A stretch of DNA of 64,000 bases from Actinopolymorpha sp. NPDC004070. GTDB taxonomy: Bacteria; Actinomycetota; Actinomycetes; Propionibacteriales; Actinopolymorphaceae. The DNA lies in the NCBI RefSeq assembly GCF_040610475.1, contig NZ_JBEXMJ010000008.1, positions 124,001-188,000 on the forward strand, in the 5' to 3' direction. Below the pieces are notes generated by a model that was given only the letters and a program-made list of their open reading frames with translations, was not told the DNA's origin and did no database searches. Below are positions 11,246 through 21,198 of the stretch, piece after piece. Both the position numbers and the translations under genes were made by a program. Each line of letters starts with the position of its first letter. The stretch's first letter is position 1.

Positions 11246-12143
11246 GTCGTCTCCCGAAGACCCGCACCTGCGCGAGATCCGCAGCGGGGATCGCGGAGCC
11301 GGTGTCGCCCGAACCCGTCTCGCCGGAACCTGTGTCCCCGGAACCTGTGTCCCCGGAACCTGTGTCCCCGGAACCGTTGGGGTTCGCGGCGCCGGCCGCG
11401 ACGCCGACGCCGGCGTTGGCGGTGAAGCCGTCGGGAGCGGTGACCGTGACCACGGTCCCGAATCCTGCCCGCCGCCCGGCTCGCTCACCGTCGGCGGAGG
11501 CCACCAGCAGGCCGGCCTGGGCCGGTGGGATCGCCAGCCGCCGGGCCGCCGCGGCGAACACCTCTGTGCCGCCGCGGAAGTCCTTCGCCGGTACGACCCA
11601 CCCGCCGCCGGATGCCGGGCCGGTGGATCCCCGCTCCGCGCCCGCTCGCGCTCCGTCCAGGACCACGTCGAACAACCGGCGTACCTGCGCCGCCGCCACG
11701 ATCTCCTCGCAGTGGCCGCCGATGCACACCGCGGCCGTCCGCGCGCCGCGGGCGCGCAGCTCGTACAGCAGCTTGACCGCGACCGGATGCGGAGGTACGC
11801 CGTACCGCGCGATCTCGGCCAGGAAGCTGCGGGTCTCGCAGTCGGCCAGCGACGACACGCTGTTCTCCGCGCCGTTGTCGGGCAGGTCGATGCCCCGGTC
11901 GGCGAGAAGGGCGCGCAGGCCGGCGATCCGGGGCCGGCCGGCGAAGTGCCGCAGATAGTCCTCACGTACGTCGAACGGCGCGAACGCGACCCCCACCATC
12001 CGGCCGTGGCGGCGCAGGAACGCGTCCAGGCAGCGCTTCCAGGCCGCGGCGTGCGCCCTGGCGGTGTCAGGGACCACCACGTCGACCTCGAACACCACGG
12101 CACCGATCCGGTCGAGACGCAGGACCGTCGGCTGGGTTGTCAT
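11220..12143 (-). CDS. HAD-superfamily (beta-phosphoglucomutase-like) protein with degenerate catalytic site
   Basis: 307 residues resembling beta-PGM/trehalose-phosphatase-type HAD proteins (AHAAAWKRCLDAFLRRHG cap entry, RLFDVVLDG, LLVASADGERAGRRAGF). The nucleophile position of the usual DxD reads F-E-V-D: E19 replaces the first Asp while D21 is kept. The motif II Ser/Thr stretch reads AVCIGGHC, and the motif IV acidic pair is missing (ASADG). It is therefore unlikely to be a working phosphatase or mutase. The C terminus has a G-S-G-D-T repeat, coded by 15-bp units at 11300-11370. ATG 12143 follows AGGAGG. It precedes GH65, as in the Rv2006 fusion, suggesting a structural or regulatory role. 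Confidence 0.72.
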
Positions 12144-12190
12144 CGGCGCGTACCTCCTGGTCCGCTGCGTCGGGCGGGCGAAAGGGGGCT

Positions 12191-12997
12191 TTACCGATGG
12201 GCGAGCAGCTCCTGCCGGCATCGCCCGGAGAGTACGAGTTCGGCCAGGTCGCGGACGACGACGTGCGCACCGCGGCGGTAGAAATCGTCGGCGCGGGCGT
12301 ACCTGTCGACGGCGACGACCGGCTCGAAGCATCCGTGCCAGCCGGCCTCCACCCCGACCAGGCTGCCGCTCAGCACCGCCGTACGCCTCGGGGAGACACC
12401 GAGCCGGCGGGTCGCCTCGAGCAGCAGGCCCGGGTCGGGCAGCGCCGGAAGGCCGAGCAGCGTGGTGTCTCCGCCGTCCACGCAGACGTCGAACAGGCCG
12501 GCGATCCCCGCCGCGGACAGCAGCTGCTCGCAGCTACGGTCGCCGGCCACGGCCGCGAGCCGGACGCCACGGGCGGCGAGGTCACGCAGCAGGTCGACCG
12601 ACGCGTGGTAGGCGTTGACGCCGACCCGCCGGACCTCCTCGCCGAAGCAGGCGTCCTTGTGGTCGGCCAGCGTGCGGACGGTCTCCTCACCGGGCGCGGG
12701 GGAGTGGTCGGCGAGCGCGATGCCGCGGGCGGTCAGAAACCCGCGTACTCCCTCGGCGGTGGTCCGGCCGGCGGCGTAGCGGAGGTAGTCACCGGGCAGT
12801 TCGAACGACGGGATCCGCGTCCCGTCGCCGGTGCCCTCGGTGCTGTGCAGTCCGGCCCGGCGGCCGCGGCGGCGCAGGAACGAGTCGAAGGTGCGCTGCC
12901 AGGCGGCGGCATGCAGGAGCGCGGAGTCGACCACCACGTCGTCCAGCCCGAACAGCGCGGCGTCGAGCCGGTCCAGGTGGAGGGTGGGCGAGTTCAT
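12191..12997 (-). CDS. Second HAD-like protein lacking the nucleophile aspartate
   Basis: 268 residues, homologous in layout to the next gene of the operon (LLHAAAWQRTFDSFLRRRG, GLFDVCVDGGDT, DPGLLLEATRRLGV, VVAVDRYARADD). The first DxD motif reads F-G-L-D-D, so G17 replaces the nucleophile; D19 remains. Motif II (AAVAGDRS) and motif IV (VLSGSLVGVEAG) also lack the usual residues. ATG 12997 is used; a GTG six bases upstream is equally possible, since neither has a good ribosome site. The gene starts the operon HAD-HAD-GH65 and is divergent from the Acg-like gene, with a dormancy-type box in the shared 140-base gap. Confidence 0.7.
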   Translation of the reverse strand: MNSPTLHLDRLDAALFGLDDVVVDSALLHAAAWQRTFDSFLRRRGRRAGLHSTEGTGDGTRIPSFELPGDYLRYAAGRTTAEGVRGFLTARGIALADHSPAPGEETVRTLADHKDACFGEEVRRVGVNAYHASVDLLRDLAARGVRLAAVAGDRSCEQLLSAAGIAGLFDVCVDGGDTTLLGLPALPDPGLLLEATRRLGVSPRRTAVLSGSLVGVEAGWHGCFEPVVAVDRYARADDFYRRGAHVVVRDLAELVLSGRCRQELLAHR

Positions 12998-13060
12998 CCG
13001 CACCCGCTCAGCGTGGCGGCCGACCGGCGGAGCGGGCGAGAGGCTTCGGTCACGGGGCGC

Positions 13061-13073
13061 CGGGACCTTCGCC
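13061..13073 (+). promoter_or_regulatory. Candidate DosR/DevR-type box (GGGACCTTCGCCC)
   Basis: It sits in the 140-base gap between the divergent HAD operon (start near 12997) and the Acg-like gene (start 13138), where one site could serve both. The core GGACCTTCGCCC is identical to that at 1227-1238 upstream of fbaB. The pairing of the same word with two promoters of dormancy-type genes is the main support. Confidence 0.45.
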
Positions 13074-13137
13074 CGCTGCCGCGAAGTGTCGTGCGAAACG
13101 ACCCTGAAGACGGGCCGGCCAACTCTGGAGGTGTGCG

Positions 13138-14265
13138 TTGCTCGTCGGAGAGCTCGACCAGACCGAGCGGGACACGCTCGTCGGAGCAGCGGTGCTCGCT
13201 CCGTCCATGCACAACGCCCAGCCGTGGTGCTTCCGCTTCCGTGGCCGGTCGGTGGAGGTCCACCGCGACCCCGCCCGCGAGCTCGCCGCGGAGGACCCGG
13301 AAGGACGGATGACGCTGATCGGCGCCGGCACCGCGCTGGTCAACCTGCGGGTGGCCGCCGCCGCGATCGGGGCGCACACCACGACGTTGCTGTTTCCCGA
13401 CCCGGAGCGGCGGACCCTCGTCGCCCTGGTGAGCGTGGGTAACCCGAGCGAGGACGCCGGCCAGTTGGCCGCGTTGTTCCCGTTCCTGCCCCGGCGGCGC
13501 ACCAACCGGCAGCCGTTCACCGAGCGGGCGGTTCCAAACGAGGTACGCACCGACATCAGCCAGGCGGCCGCCGGTGAGGGCGTACGGCTGGAGTGGATCG
13601 ACGACCGCGACCGGCAGCGCTGGCTGATGGAGCTCGCCACCGACGCCGACATCGCCGAGGCCGACGACCCCCGCCGGCTGGTCGAACGCCAGGTGTGGGT
13701 CGGCGGACAGCGCACCAGCAGCGGTGTGCCGTCCAGCGCGCTCGGACCGCGCGCGGAGGGAAGCTCCCCGGTCCGCGACCTTGCGGTCGACCCCGGTGAC
13801 CGGCTCCGCCCGAAGGGGAAGTTCGAGGACTCACCGTCCCTGGCCGTCCTGTCCACCACCAGGGACACCCCGCAGGACTGGGTCACCGCCGGGCAGGCCC
13901 TGCAGCGGGTGCTGCTGACCGCCACCACTCACGGCGTCGCGGCGTCCCTGCTGAACCAGCCGATCGAGCACGCCGAACTGCGCTGGCTGGTCCGCGACCC
14001 GCGGTCGGGATGGACCGAGCCGCAGATCGTGCTGAGGTTCGGGTACGGGCCCGAGGTGCCTCCGACCCCGCGCCGGCCGGTCGCGGAGTTCGTCCTGTCC
14101 GAACGAGACCCCGACCCGGCACCACCGGAGCCGGCCGCGCAGCCGGCCGACCGCGCTTCCGGTCAGACGTCCCAGACGTCCGGTCAGACGTCCGGGCAGA
14201 TGTCCGGGCAGATGTCCGGGCAGAGCGTGCCCGAGCCGCGAGCCCCGCAGGACCCGGAGGAGTGA
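13138..14265 (+). CDS. Acg/Rv2032-type nitroreductase-fold protein (second copy)
   Basis: 375 residues. It begins like the first copy (LVGAAVLAPSMHNAQPWCFRF) and has the same terminal block (TPRRPVAEFVLSE) followed by a 40-residue polar tail with SGQTSGQM repeats coded by 12-bp units. Nucleotide similarity to the copy at 7765 looks low, so it is an old paralogue. The only start fitting a ribosome site (GGAG at 13127-13130) is TTG 13138. A universal stress gene follows 5 bases after the stop, so they form an operon under the candidate dormancy box at 13061. Confidence 0.8.
   Translation: MLVGELDQTERDTLVGAAVLAPSMHNAQPWCFRFRGRSVEVHRDPARELAAEDPEGRMTLIGAGTALVNLRVAAAAIGAHTTTLLFPDPERRTLVALVSVGNPSEDAGQLAALFPFLPRRRTNRQPFTERAVPNEVRTDISQAAAGEGVRLEWIDDRDRQRWLMELATDADIAEADDPRRLVERQVWVGGQRTSSGVPSSALGPRAEGSSPVRDLAVDPGDRLRPKGKFEDSPSLAVLSTTRDTPQDWVTAGQALQRVLLTATTHGVAASLLNQPIEHAELRWLVRDPRSGWTEPQIVLRFGYGPEVPPTPRRPVAEFVLSERDPDPAPPEPAAQPADRASGQTSQTSGQTSGQMSGQMSGQSVPEPRAPQDPEE
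14161..14225. repeat. 12-bp tandem repeat in the Acg-like C-terminal tail
   Basis: Degenerate units of the type GGTCAGACGTCC / GGGCAGATGTCC repeat about five times and encode S-G-Q-T/M repeats. The tail lies beyond the conserved nitroreductase fold and is probably a disordered, slippage-prone extension. Confidence 0.75.
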
Positions 14266-14270
14266 ACCGC

Positions 14271-15155
14271 ATGTCCACCGAAATACCGCGACCGGTCATG
14301 GTCGGCGTCGACGGCACGCAAGGTTCGCTTGACGCGGTGGCCTGGGCGGCCAATGCTGCCGGGCTGCGCAAGGTGCCCTTGCGGGTGGTGCACGCGTTCG
14401 CCTGGCCACTGCTGCACATCCCTGCCGCCATGTGGCAACTCGGGCCCGAGGGCGGACTGCGCGCCCACGCGGACTCACTGATGGAGGAGGCCGTACGAAC
14501 AGCCCGGGACGCCGCACCAGACATCGAGATCGCGACCACGGTGGAGACCGACTTTCCCTCACCCCTGCTGGTGGATCTGAGCAGTGACGCGACGTACGTC
14601 GTCGTCGGTACGGCCGGCCGCGGCTCGGTGGCCGATGCCCTGGCGGGTTCGCTCACCATCGAGCTGTCGGCGCGTTCGCAGGCCCCCGTCGTGGTCGTTC
14701 GCGGCACTCTGTCGCCCGAACGCACCGACAACCTCGTCGTCGTCGGGGTGGACGGGTCCCCGCTCGGTGCCGTCGCCGTCGAGGCAGCGGTGGAGGAGGC
14801 GGCCCGCCGGCACGCACGACTGCTCGCCGTGCACGTGGTGCGGCAGGGCCGGGGCGCACGGTCCGGCGCCGCCGACACCGCCGCCGGGCTGCGGCTGCTG
14901 GAGGAATCGCTGGCCGGATGGCGGCACAAGTACCCCGACCTGCCGATCGAGGAACGCGTGCTGATGGGCCACGCCGCCGGCCACCTGATCGAACTGTCCG
15001 CCTCGGCCAGTCTGATCGTGGTGGGCGCTCGCGGACGTGGCGGCTTCGCCGGAATGCTGCTGGGTTCGGTGAGCCAGGCGCTGCTGCACCAGGCTCAGTG
15101 CCCGGTCGTCGTCCTCACCCGGGAGTGCCGGGCCAGCAGACCCGCCGCGGCCTGA
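14271..15155 (+). CDS. Universal stress protein, two UspA domains
   Basis: 294 residues. Domain 1 opens with PVMVGVDGTQGSLDAVAWA (about residues 8-26) and closes with VVVGTAGRGSVADALAGSLT; domain 2 opens with LVVVGVDGSPLGAVAVEAA (about 157) and closes with IVVGARGRGGFAGMLLGSVS. Both carry the G-2x-G-9x-G-S/T signature, so both may bind ATP. It differs from the Usp at 5897, whose second signature is eroded. ATG 14271 follows GGAGGAG. Co-transcribed with the Acg-like gene, an arrangement seen in dormancy regulons. Confidence 0.88.
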   Translation: MSTEIPRPVMVGVDGTQGSLDAVAWAANAAGLRKVPLRVVHAFAWPLLHIPAAMWQLGPEGGLRAHADSLMEEAVRTARDAAPDIEIATTVETDFPSPLLVDLSSDATYVVVGTAGRGSVADALAGSLTIELSARSQAPVVVVRGTLSPERTDNLVVVGVDGSPLGAVAVEAAVEEAARRHARLLAVHVVRQGRGARSGAADTAAGLRLLEESLAGWRHKYPDLPIEERVLMGHAAGHLIELSASASLIVVGARGRGGFAGMLLGSVSQALLHQAQCPVVVLTRECRASRPAAA

Positions 15156-15289
15156 CGCATCACCATCCCGAGCCCCTGCCGCATCCCGACCTCGACCTGT
15201 CCTGGGATCGAATGATTCGCGCGGCGGAACGTTTGCCGGTGCCGGTGCGAGTCGACCGGGCATGAGACGGGCGGATCGTTGCCAGGTTT

Positions 15290-15339
15290 TTGTCCACAGG
15301 TAGCGGATCGGCGTGTTTTCGGGGTCGCGTTGTGGACAA
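15290..15339. promoter_or_regulatory. Two inverted DnaA boxes upstream of the 13E12 HNH gene
   Basis: TTGTCCACA at 15290-15298 and its exact reverse complement TGTGGACAA at 15331-15339 match the actinobacterial DnaA-box consensus and face each other 32 bases apart. They lie 38-87 bases upstream of the HNH gene. No dnaA/dnaN genes or further boxes are nearby, so this is not oriC. DnaA control of the gene or DnaA titration are possibilities. Confidence 0.5.
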
Positions 15340-15364
15340 CGGGTTAGCTGTCGGTGGCAGCCTG

Positions 15365-15370
15365 TAGAGT
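15365..15370 (+). promoter_or_regulatory. Possible -10 element for a leaderless HNH transcript
   Basis: TAGAGT ends six bases before ATG 15377, the spacing expected for a leaderless mRNA, and no ribosome site is visible before the ATG. The -35 is not convincing. Confidence 0.3.
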
Positions 15371-15376
15371 TCGAAC

Positions 15377-17671
15377 ATGCATTCGACAGTGCAGAATCCT
15401 TCGGGCTGGGACGGCGGCATCGACGCCGAGCAGCGTCTGGAGGCTGCGCTGGTTCAGGTCCGTTCTGTCGTCGGTGACGCGCTGGCGGCGCCGATGCTGT
15501 CACTTCGGCCCGAGAAGCTGGGCCGGTTGTTCGACCTGCACCAGGTCGGCGAGGCGATGATGGCCGCCTTGAAGCTGGCGATGGTGTCCAGGGCCGAGGC
15601 CTGCGACGTCGGCAAGACCACGGGTGCGGTTACGACCGCGACGTGGCTGCGCCACTCCCAGCGGATGGGGAAGAAGGATTCCTACGCCACCGTCGCCCTG
15701 GCACGGGATCTGGACCGCACCATCACTCTCACCGCCCGTGTTCTGGCGCGTGGGGAGCTGTCGTTCAGGCACGCGCAGGTGATCGCGGGGGCGATCAAGG
15801 ATCTGCCGAAGTGGGTCAGCCTGGAACAGCGCGTGGAGGCCGAGGAGTATCTGATCGAGGAGTCGCGGCGGCGTAACCCCGACGACGTGCGCCTGCTGGG
15901 ACGGCACCTGCTGCGGGTGTTGGCGCCGGAGGAGTGGGAACGCCGCCTCGGTAAAGAACTCGAGGACGACGAACGTGCCGCAGAATGCTCCCGTTCCCTG
16001 AAGTACGCGCCGAACGGGATCCCCGGTTCGGAGACGGTGGTGATCAAGCTGCCGGTGCTGGAGATGGAAGTCCTCCGCAAGCTGGTCGAGGCGCTGGTTG
16101 CCCGTGACACCCGCCCCGAACCCGACGACCGTCCCCTGGACCAAAAGCGTGGGGACGCGTTCGCGGAGTTGGTCGCCATGTGGGCGCAGCACCAGGCCTC
16201 GCCCAACCGTGGCCGGGGGCGGGACTGCGTCACCGTCCTGATCGATCTGCACAACCTGATGAACGGTGTCGGGTTCGGCACCATCGACGACCTCAACCCC
16301 GTCCGGCCCATGCCGTGTGGCTGCCAGACCCCCGATGCCAAACGCCAAGCCGCCAAACGCCAAGCCGCCAAGCGCCGGGCCGCCGAGGGCAAGAACGCCA
16401 AGCCCACCGAGGATTCTGGGTCGGGACAGGCCGGGCCGGGCAGGAGCCGCAGCGGCACCGCAGATGCCAAGCCTGCCAGCACCATGCCCAGCAAGCAGGC
16501 CGGCGACGCAGGCGGCTCCGGGGACGCCGAGCCCACCAGCAATGCCGAGCCGAGTGACAACGCCGAGTCCAGCAACGACCCTGAGCCCAGCAACGACCCT
16601 GAGCCCGCGCCGGCGCCCGGTGCGAACCGTGAACCCACTGAGGACGGCACATCGCAACCCGATGTTGACGAAGAGGTCGACGACCCGAACCTGGCGAAGG
16701 GCCATGACGAGCCAGTCCGGCCGGCCGACACCGGCGTCCCACACGCGGGCGCCGATTTGGGGGAGACGACGACAGACCCGCGCGAACCGACCGGGACGGC
16801 GGACACCGATGACGGGTGCAGGCCCGGTGGCGAGAGGACGGGAACTGGCCGGAACGGTCAACCGGGCAAGGCGAAACTGTCACCCGACCCATTCGGTGCA
16901 CCCGACCCACTCGACGCACCCAGCCCACCCGGGCCGGGCAGCGCCGCGGACCGGATACCCCGGCCGCGAGAACACGGGCGAACCCCACAACCGAACACCG
17001 CCACCGGAATCCACCCCGAGACCGGAACCGACCCCGGCGCCGAAAGGGAAGCTGGAACGGGACTCGGATCCGATCCGGAAACAGATACCGGACCCGAGGA
17101 CTGGGACCTCGGGGTAGAAGATGGCGCCGACGCCGAACTGCAGGAGGGTGCGGCGGGGCCGGAGGCTGGCCACGAACCCAGCGACCCCGAGGACCTCACC
17201 GACCCCGCTGGCCGCATGGACCCGCACGACGGCTGCAGCAAATGCGGAGGCGGCGGATCAGCCAGGATCCTCGGGCTACGCGGCGAACCGATCTCGGTTG
17301 CCACTGTCCGGCGGATGGCCTGCGACGCGAACATCATCCCGGTGGTGCTCGGCGGCAACGGCGAGGTCCTCGACGTCGGAATGGCCGACAGGTTCTTCAC
17401 CGAAGCGCAGCGCCGGGCGTTGGCGGTCCGGGACGGGTCTCACTGTCACTTCCCAGGCTGCCAGGTCCCCGAACGCCGCTGCGTCGCCCACCACATGAAC
17501 CCCTGGGACGACTTCGGCCCAACCGATCTGGCGAACGGAGTCCTCCTGTGCAAGAGCCATCACACCTTCGTCCACCACCGAGGCTGGCAAGTGCGGCTGG
17601 GCGCCCACGGCCACCCCGAGTACATCCCACCGGAATGGGTGGACCCGCAGCAGGAGGTGCTCCGACCGTGA
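15377..17671 (+). CDS. 13E12-family DUF222/HNH endonuclease with long disordered insert
   Basis: 764 residues. The N-terminal DUF222 region (about residues 1-310, with TTATWLRHSQRM and FRHAQVIAGAIKDLP) and a C-terminal HNH domain (DGSHCHFPGCQVPERRCVAHH, then LCKSHHTFVHHRGW, about residues 685-740) identify the 13E12 repeat family, found in many copies in actinobacteria and thought to be mobile or phase-variable. Between them lie about 300 residues rich in Pro, Asp, Glu, Gly and Thr with KRQAAK and SNDPEP repeats; usual members have 50-150 here. Zinc-binding Cys/His and the HNH histidines are present, so nuclease activity is plausible; the target is unknown. Inverted DnaA boxes lie upstream. 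Confidence 0.85.
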   Translation: MHSTVQNPSGWDGGIDAEQRLEAALVQVRSVVGDALAAPMLSLRPEKLGRLFDLHQVGEAMMAALKLAMVSRAEACDVGKTTGAVTTATWLRHSQRMGKKDSYATVALARDLDRTITLTARVLARGELSFRHAQVIAGAIKDLPKWVSLEQRVEAEEYLIEESRRRNPDDVRLLGRHLLRVLAPEEWERRLGKELEDDERAAECSRSLKYAPNGIPGSETVVIKLPVLEMEVLRKLVEALVARDTRPEPDDRPLDQKRGDAFAELVAMWAQHQASPNRGRGRDCVTVLIDLHNLMNGVGFGTIDDLNPVRPMPCGCQTPDAKRQAAKRQAAKRRAAEGKNAKPTEDSGSGQAGPGRSRSGTADAKPASTMPSKQAGDAGGSGDAEPTSNAEPSDNAESSNDPEPSNDPEPAPAPGANREPTEDGTSQPDVDEEVDDPNLAKGHDEPVRPADTGVPHAGADLGETTTDPREPTGTADTDDGCRPGGERTGTGRNGQPGKAKLSPDPFGAPDPLDAPSPPGPGSAADRIPRPREHGRTPQPNTATGIHPETGTDPGAEREAGTGLGSDPETDTGPEDWDLGVEDGADAELQEGAAGPEAGHEPSDPEDLTDPAGRMDPHDGCSKCGGGGSARILGLRGEPISVATVRRMACDANIIPVVLGGNGEVLDVGMADRFFTEAQRRALAVRDGSHCHFPGCQVPERRCVAHHMNPWDDFGPTDLANGVLLCKSHHTFVHHRGWQVRLGAHGHPEYIPPEWVDPQQEVLRP

Positions 17672-17763
17672 AGGCGGGCACCCGTGTCCGGCTGCCTCTA
17701 GCTGCACGCTGGCGGGATCTGACTGGACGCCGGCGGGCGAGGTAGTGCTGGAGGCTGGAGCCG

Positions 17764-18603
17764 TCAGTTGGGGTGCCAGGCCGTTTGGTACGGGGAACTC
17801 GGCAGCCGGTCCGGGCTCGCGTACAGGAACTCTCCGTCGTCCTCGCGGAGGACGGTGACGCCCTTCACCCAGAAGAACCACCGCCCCGGCCGCCCGCCCG
17901 CGTCGCGCCAGGTGAACTCGTGGACGACAGTGCCGTACGCAACGTCCGCCTCGCCTGCGTAGGCGGCGCCGGGCCAGACGAACCGTCCGTCCCGCGCGCG
18001 GTCGACCGGCACGCGGTAGTCGTAGGTCCGCCCGTGCCCGGCTGCGCACCCCTGCGGGCATCGGCCGGAGAGGTACAACCGTTCGCCCTCGATCCCGGGG
18101 TCGCGGATCTCACGTCCTCTGGCCATCAGGACCTGTCGCCTGCTGACGGTACGCTCCCCCTGGAGGTGGTCCTCGACGAACAACGTCACCGTGCCGAGGG
18201 TGACCCGGCGGCCGTGGTCGTCGATGCCGTACCGGATGGTGAAGTCACCCTCTGCCAGCTGCTGGGAGAGCCGGGCCCAGCAACCGACCGGCAGGCAGTA
18301 CCGGTCGCCGTACTTCGTCAGCAGCGCGGCCATTGCCGGACCGTGGCGAAGTGTCAACGCCTCGTTGGCGTTCACCACGGCCTCGGGCGCCGGGCAGGAC
18401 CACCCGTCGACCCGGCCACCGCGGACCACGTCGGCAACGTCAGCGGCAACCACCCCGGTCGGTTCGGTGCACGAGTCGGCGGTGAGGGCCGGGGTGGTGG
18501 CCGGTCGCGGGTGATAGATGGTCGCCGCCATGGCCGCGGTGGCAAGCACGGCGAGCAGGCACGGCAGTACCAGCACGGTGAGCAGCATCCGATGGTCTCG
18601 CAT
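17764..18603 (-). CDS. Membrane-anchored or secreted protein of unknown function
   Basis: 279 residues. A short basic head and one hydrophobic segment (MLLTVLVLPCLLAVLATAAMAATIY, about residues 6-30) suggest a signal anchor or uncleaved signal; the rest is predicted outside the membrane. It contains four cysteines in two pairs (YCLPVGCW and GRCPQGCAAGH), perhaps disulfides. I do not recognise the family. The start is set at ATG 18603, just before the hydrophobic segment; an earlier in-frame ATG would overlap the divergent ArsR gene. Confidence 0.6.
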   Translation of the reverse strand: MRDHRMLLTVLVLPCLLAVLATAAMAATIYHPRPATTPALTADSCTEPTGVVAADVADVVRGGRVDGWSCPAPEAVVNANEALTLRHGPAMAALLTKYGDRYCLPVGCWARLSQQLAEGDFTIRYGIDDHGRRVTLGTVTLFVEDHLQGERTVSRRQVLMARGREIRDPGIEGERLYLSGRCPQGCAAGHGRTYDYRVPVDRARDGRFVWPGAAYAGEADVAYGTVVHEFTWRDAGGRPGRWFFWVKGVTVLREDDGEFLYASPDRLPSSPYQTAWHPN

Positions 18604-18627
18604 CCCGGGATCGACCTGCCCAGCCCC

Positions 18628-18652
18628 GCGGCCGGCGAAACTGTGCGGCCGC
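18628..18652. promoter_or_regulatory. Candidate ArsR/CmtR operator (GCGGCCG...CGGCCGC)
   Basis: A perfect 7-bp inverted repeat with an 11-base spacer ends directly at the ATG of the ArsR-type gene and lies between two divergent genes, where an autorepressor would bind. G+C-rich palindromes are common in this genome, so support is moderate at best. Confidence 0.3.
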
Positions 18653-18988
18653 ATGCTCAAGGTCGCCACCCACGCCGAGGTGCTGTCCAGGTTCGGGCAC
18701 GCGTTGTCGGATCCGACCAGGTCGCGGATCGTGTTGGCTCTGCGCGAGGGCCCGGGCTACCCGGCAGAGCTGTCGGAGCTGCTCGACGTCTCACGGACGA
18801 ACATGTCCAACCACCTGGACTGCCTGCGCGGCTGCGATCTGGTTACCGCGGTGCGCGACGGGCGCCGGACCCGCTACGAACTGGCGGAGCCGAGCATCGG
18901 CCACGCGCTGGCTCACCGAAGGACAAGCCGACGCACCCGAGGGTGCGTGCGGCTGCGGTCCCGGATGCGACTGCTGCAGCCCCGCTGA
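18653..18988 (+). CDS. ArsR-family (CmtR-like) metal sensor, probable frameshift near the C terminus
   Basis: 111 residues as read. The winged helix is clear (GHALSDPTRSRIVLALREGPGY, ELLDVSRTNMSNHLDCLRGCDLV, RRTRYELAEPSIGHAL) and of the CmtR/NmtR subgroup; C61 in LRGCDLV matches the metal-binding Cys of CmtR-type sensors. After about residue 86 the frame turns arginine-rich. A +1 shift at 18908 gives instead a tail ACGCGPGCDCCSPAE ending at TGA 18990-18992. That Cys-rich tail is what a CmtR-type sensor would be expected to carry, so the reading shown is probably broken by one extra base. Metal is unknown (Cd, Pb or other soft metal likely). Confidence 0.65.
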   Translation: MLKVATHAEVLSRFGHALSDPTRSRIVLALREGPGYPAELSELLDVSRTNMSNHLDCLRGCDLVTAVRDGRRTRYELAEPSIGHALAHRRTSRRTRGCVRLRSRMRLLQPR

Positions 18989-19015
18989 GTGACCCCGGCG
19001 AGTGACCCCGAAACG

Positions 19016-19056
19016 CGTCGAACCGGCCCGGGCAGGTCAGCCGGGCCGGTTCGACG
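19016..19056. terminator. Bidirectional terminator hairpin between ArsR gene and typA
   Basis: A perfect 16-bp inverted repeat (arms 19016-19031 and 19041-19056, loop of 9) lies between the convergent ArsR-type gene and typA. No T-run follows, as is common in high-GC actinobacteria. Confidence 0.75.
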
Positions 19057-19118
19057 CAGTTGGTTTGATGCAGTTAGTTCGACGTCAGTGATTCGACAGG
19101 GCCGCCTCGGTCCCGCGC

Positions 19119-20984
<1,866 letters not shown>

Positions 20985-21198
20985 ACCCGCCATCTTCCCT
21001 GACGCACGGGGCCGGGCCGCGCATGGGTCACCCCGTACGCCGCGACCGAACGATCATCGGCCGGGTTCGGCACCCACGGCGCTCCTCGTGCCCGTTGGCT
21101 CGGTTCTTCTCACCACACCTCCGGGCGAGTCAGGGAGCACGACGCAGGGGGCAAACCTGGCAAGCAGACCTGGGCAACTCACCGCAACGCAGGGCGAC

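Noticed and set aside
15290..15339. DnaA boxes as a replication origin
   Set aside because: Only two boxes, no dnaA, dnaN or A+T-rich unwinding region, and the window appears to be at the terminus.
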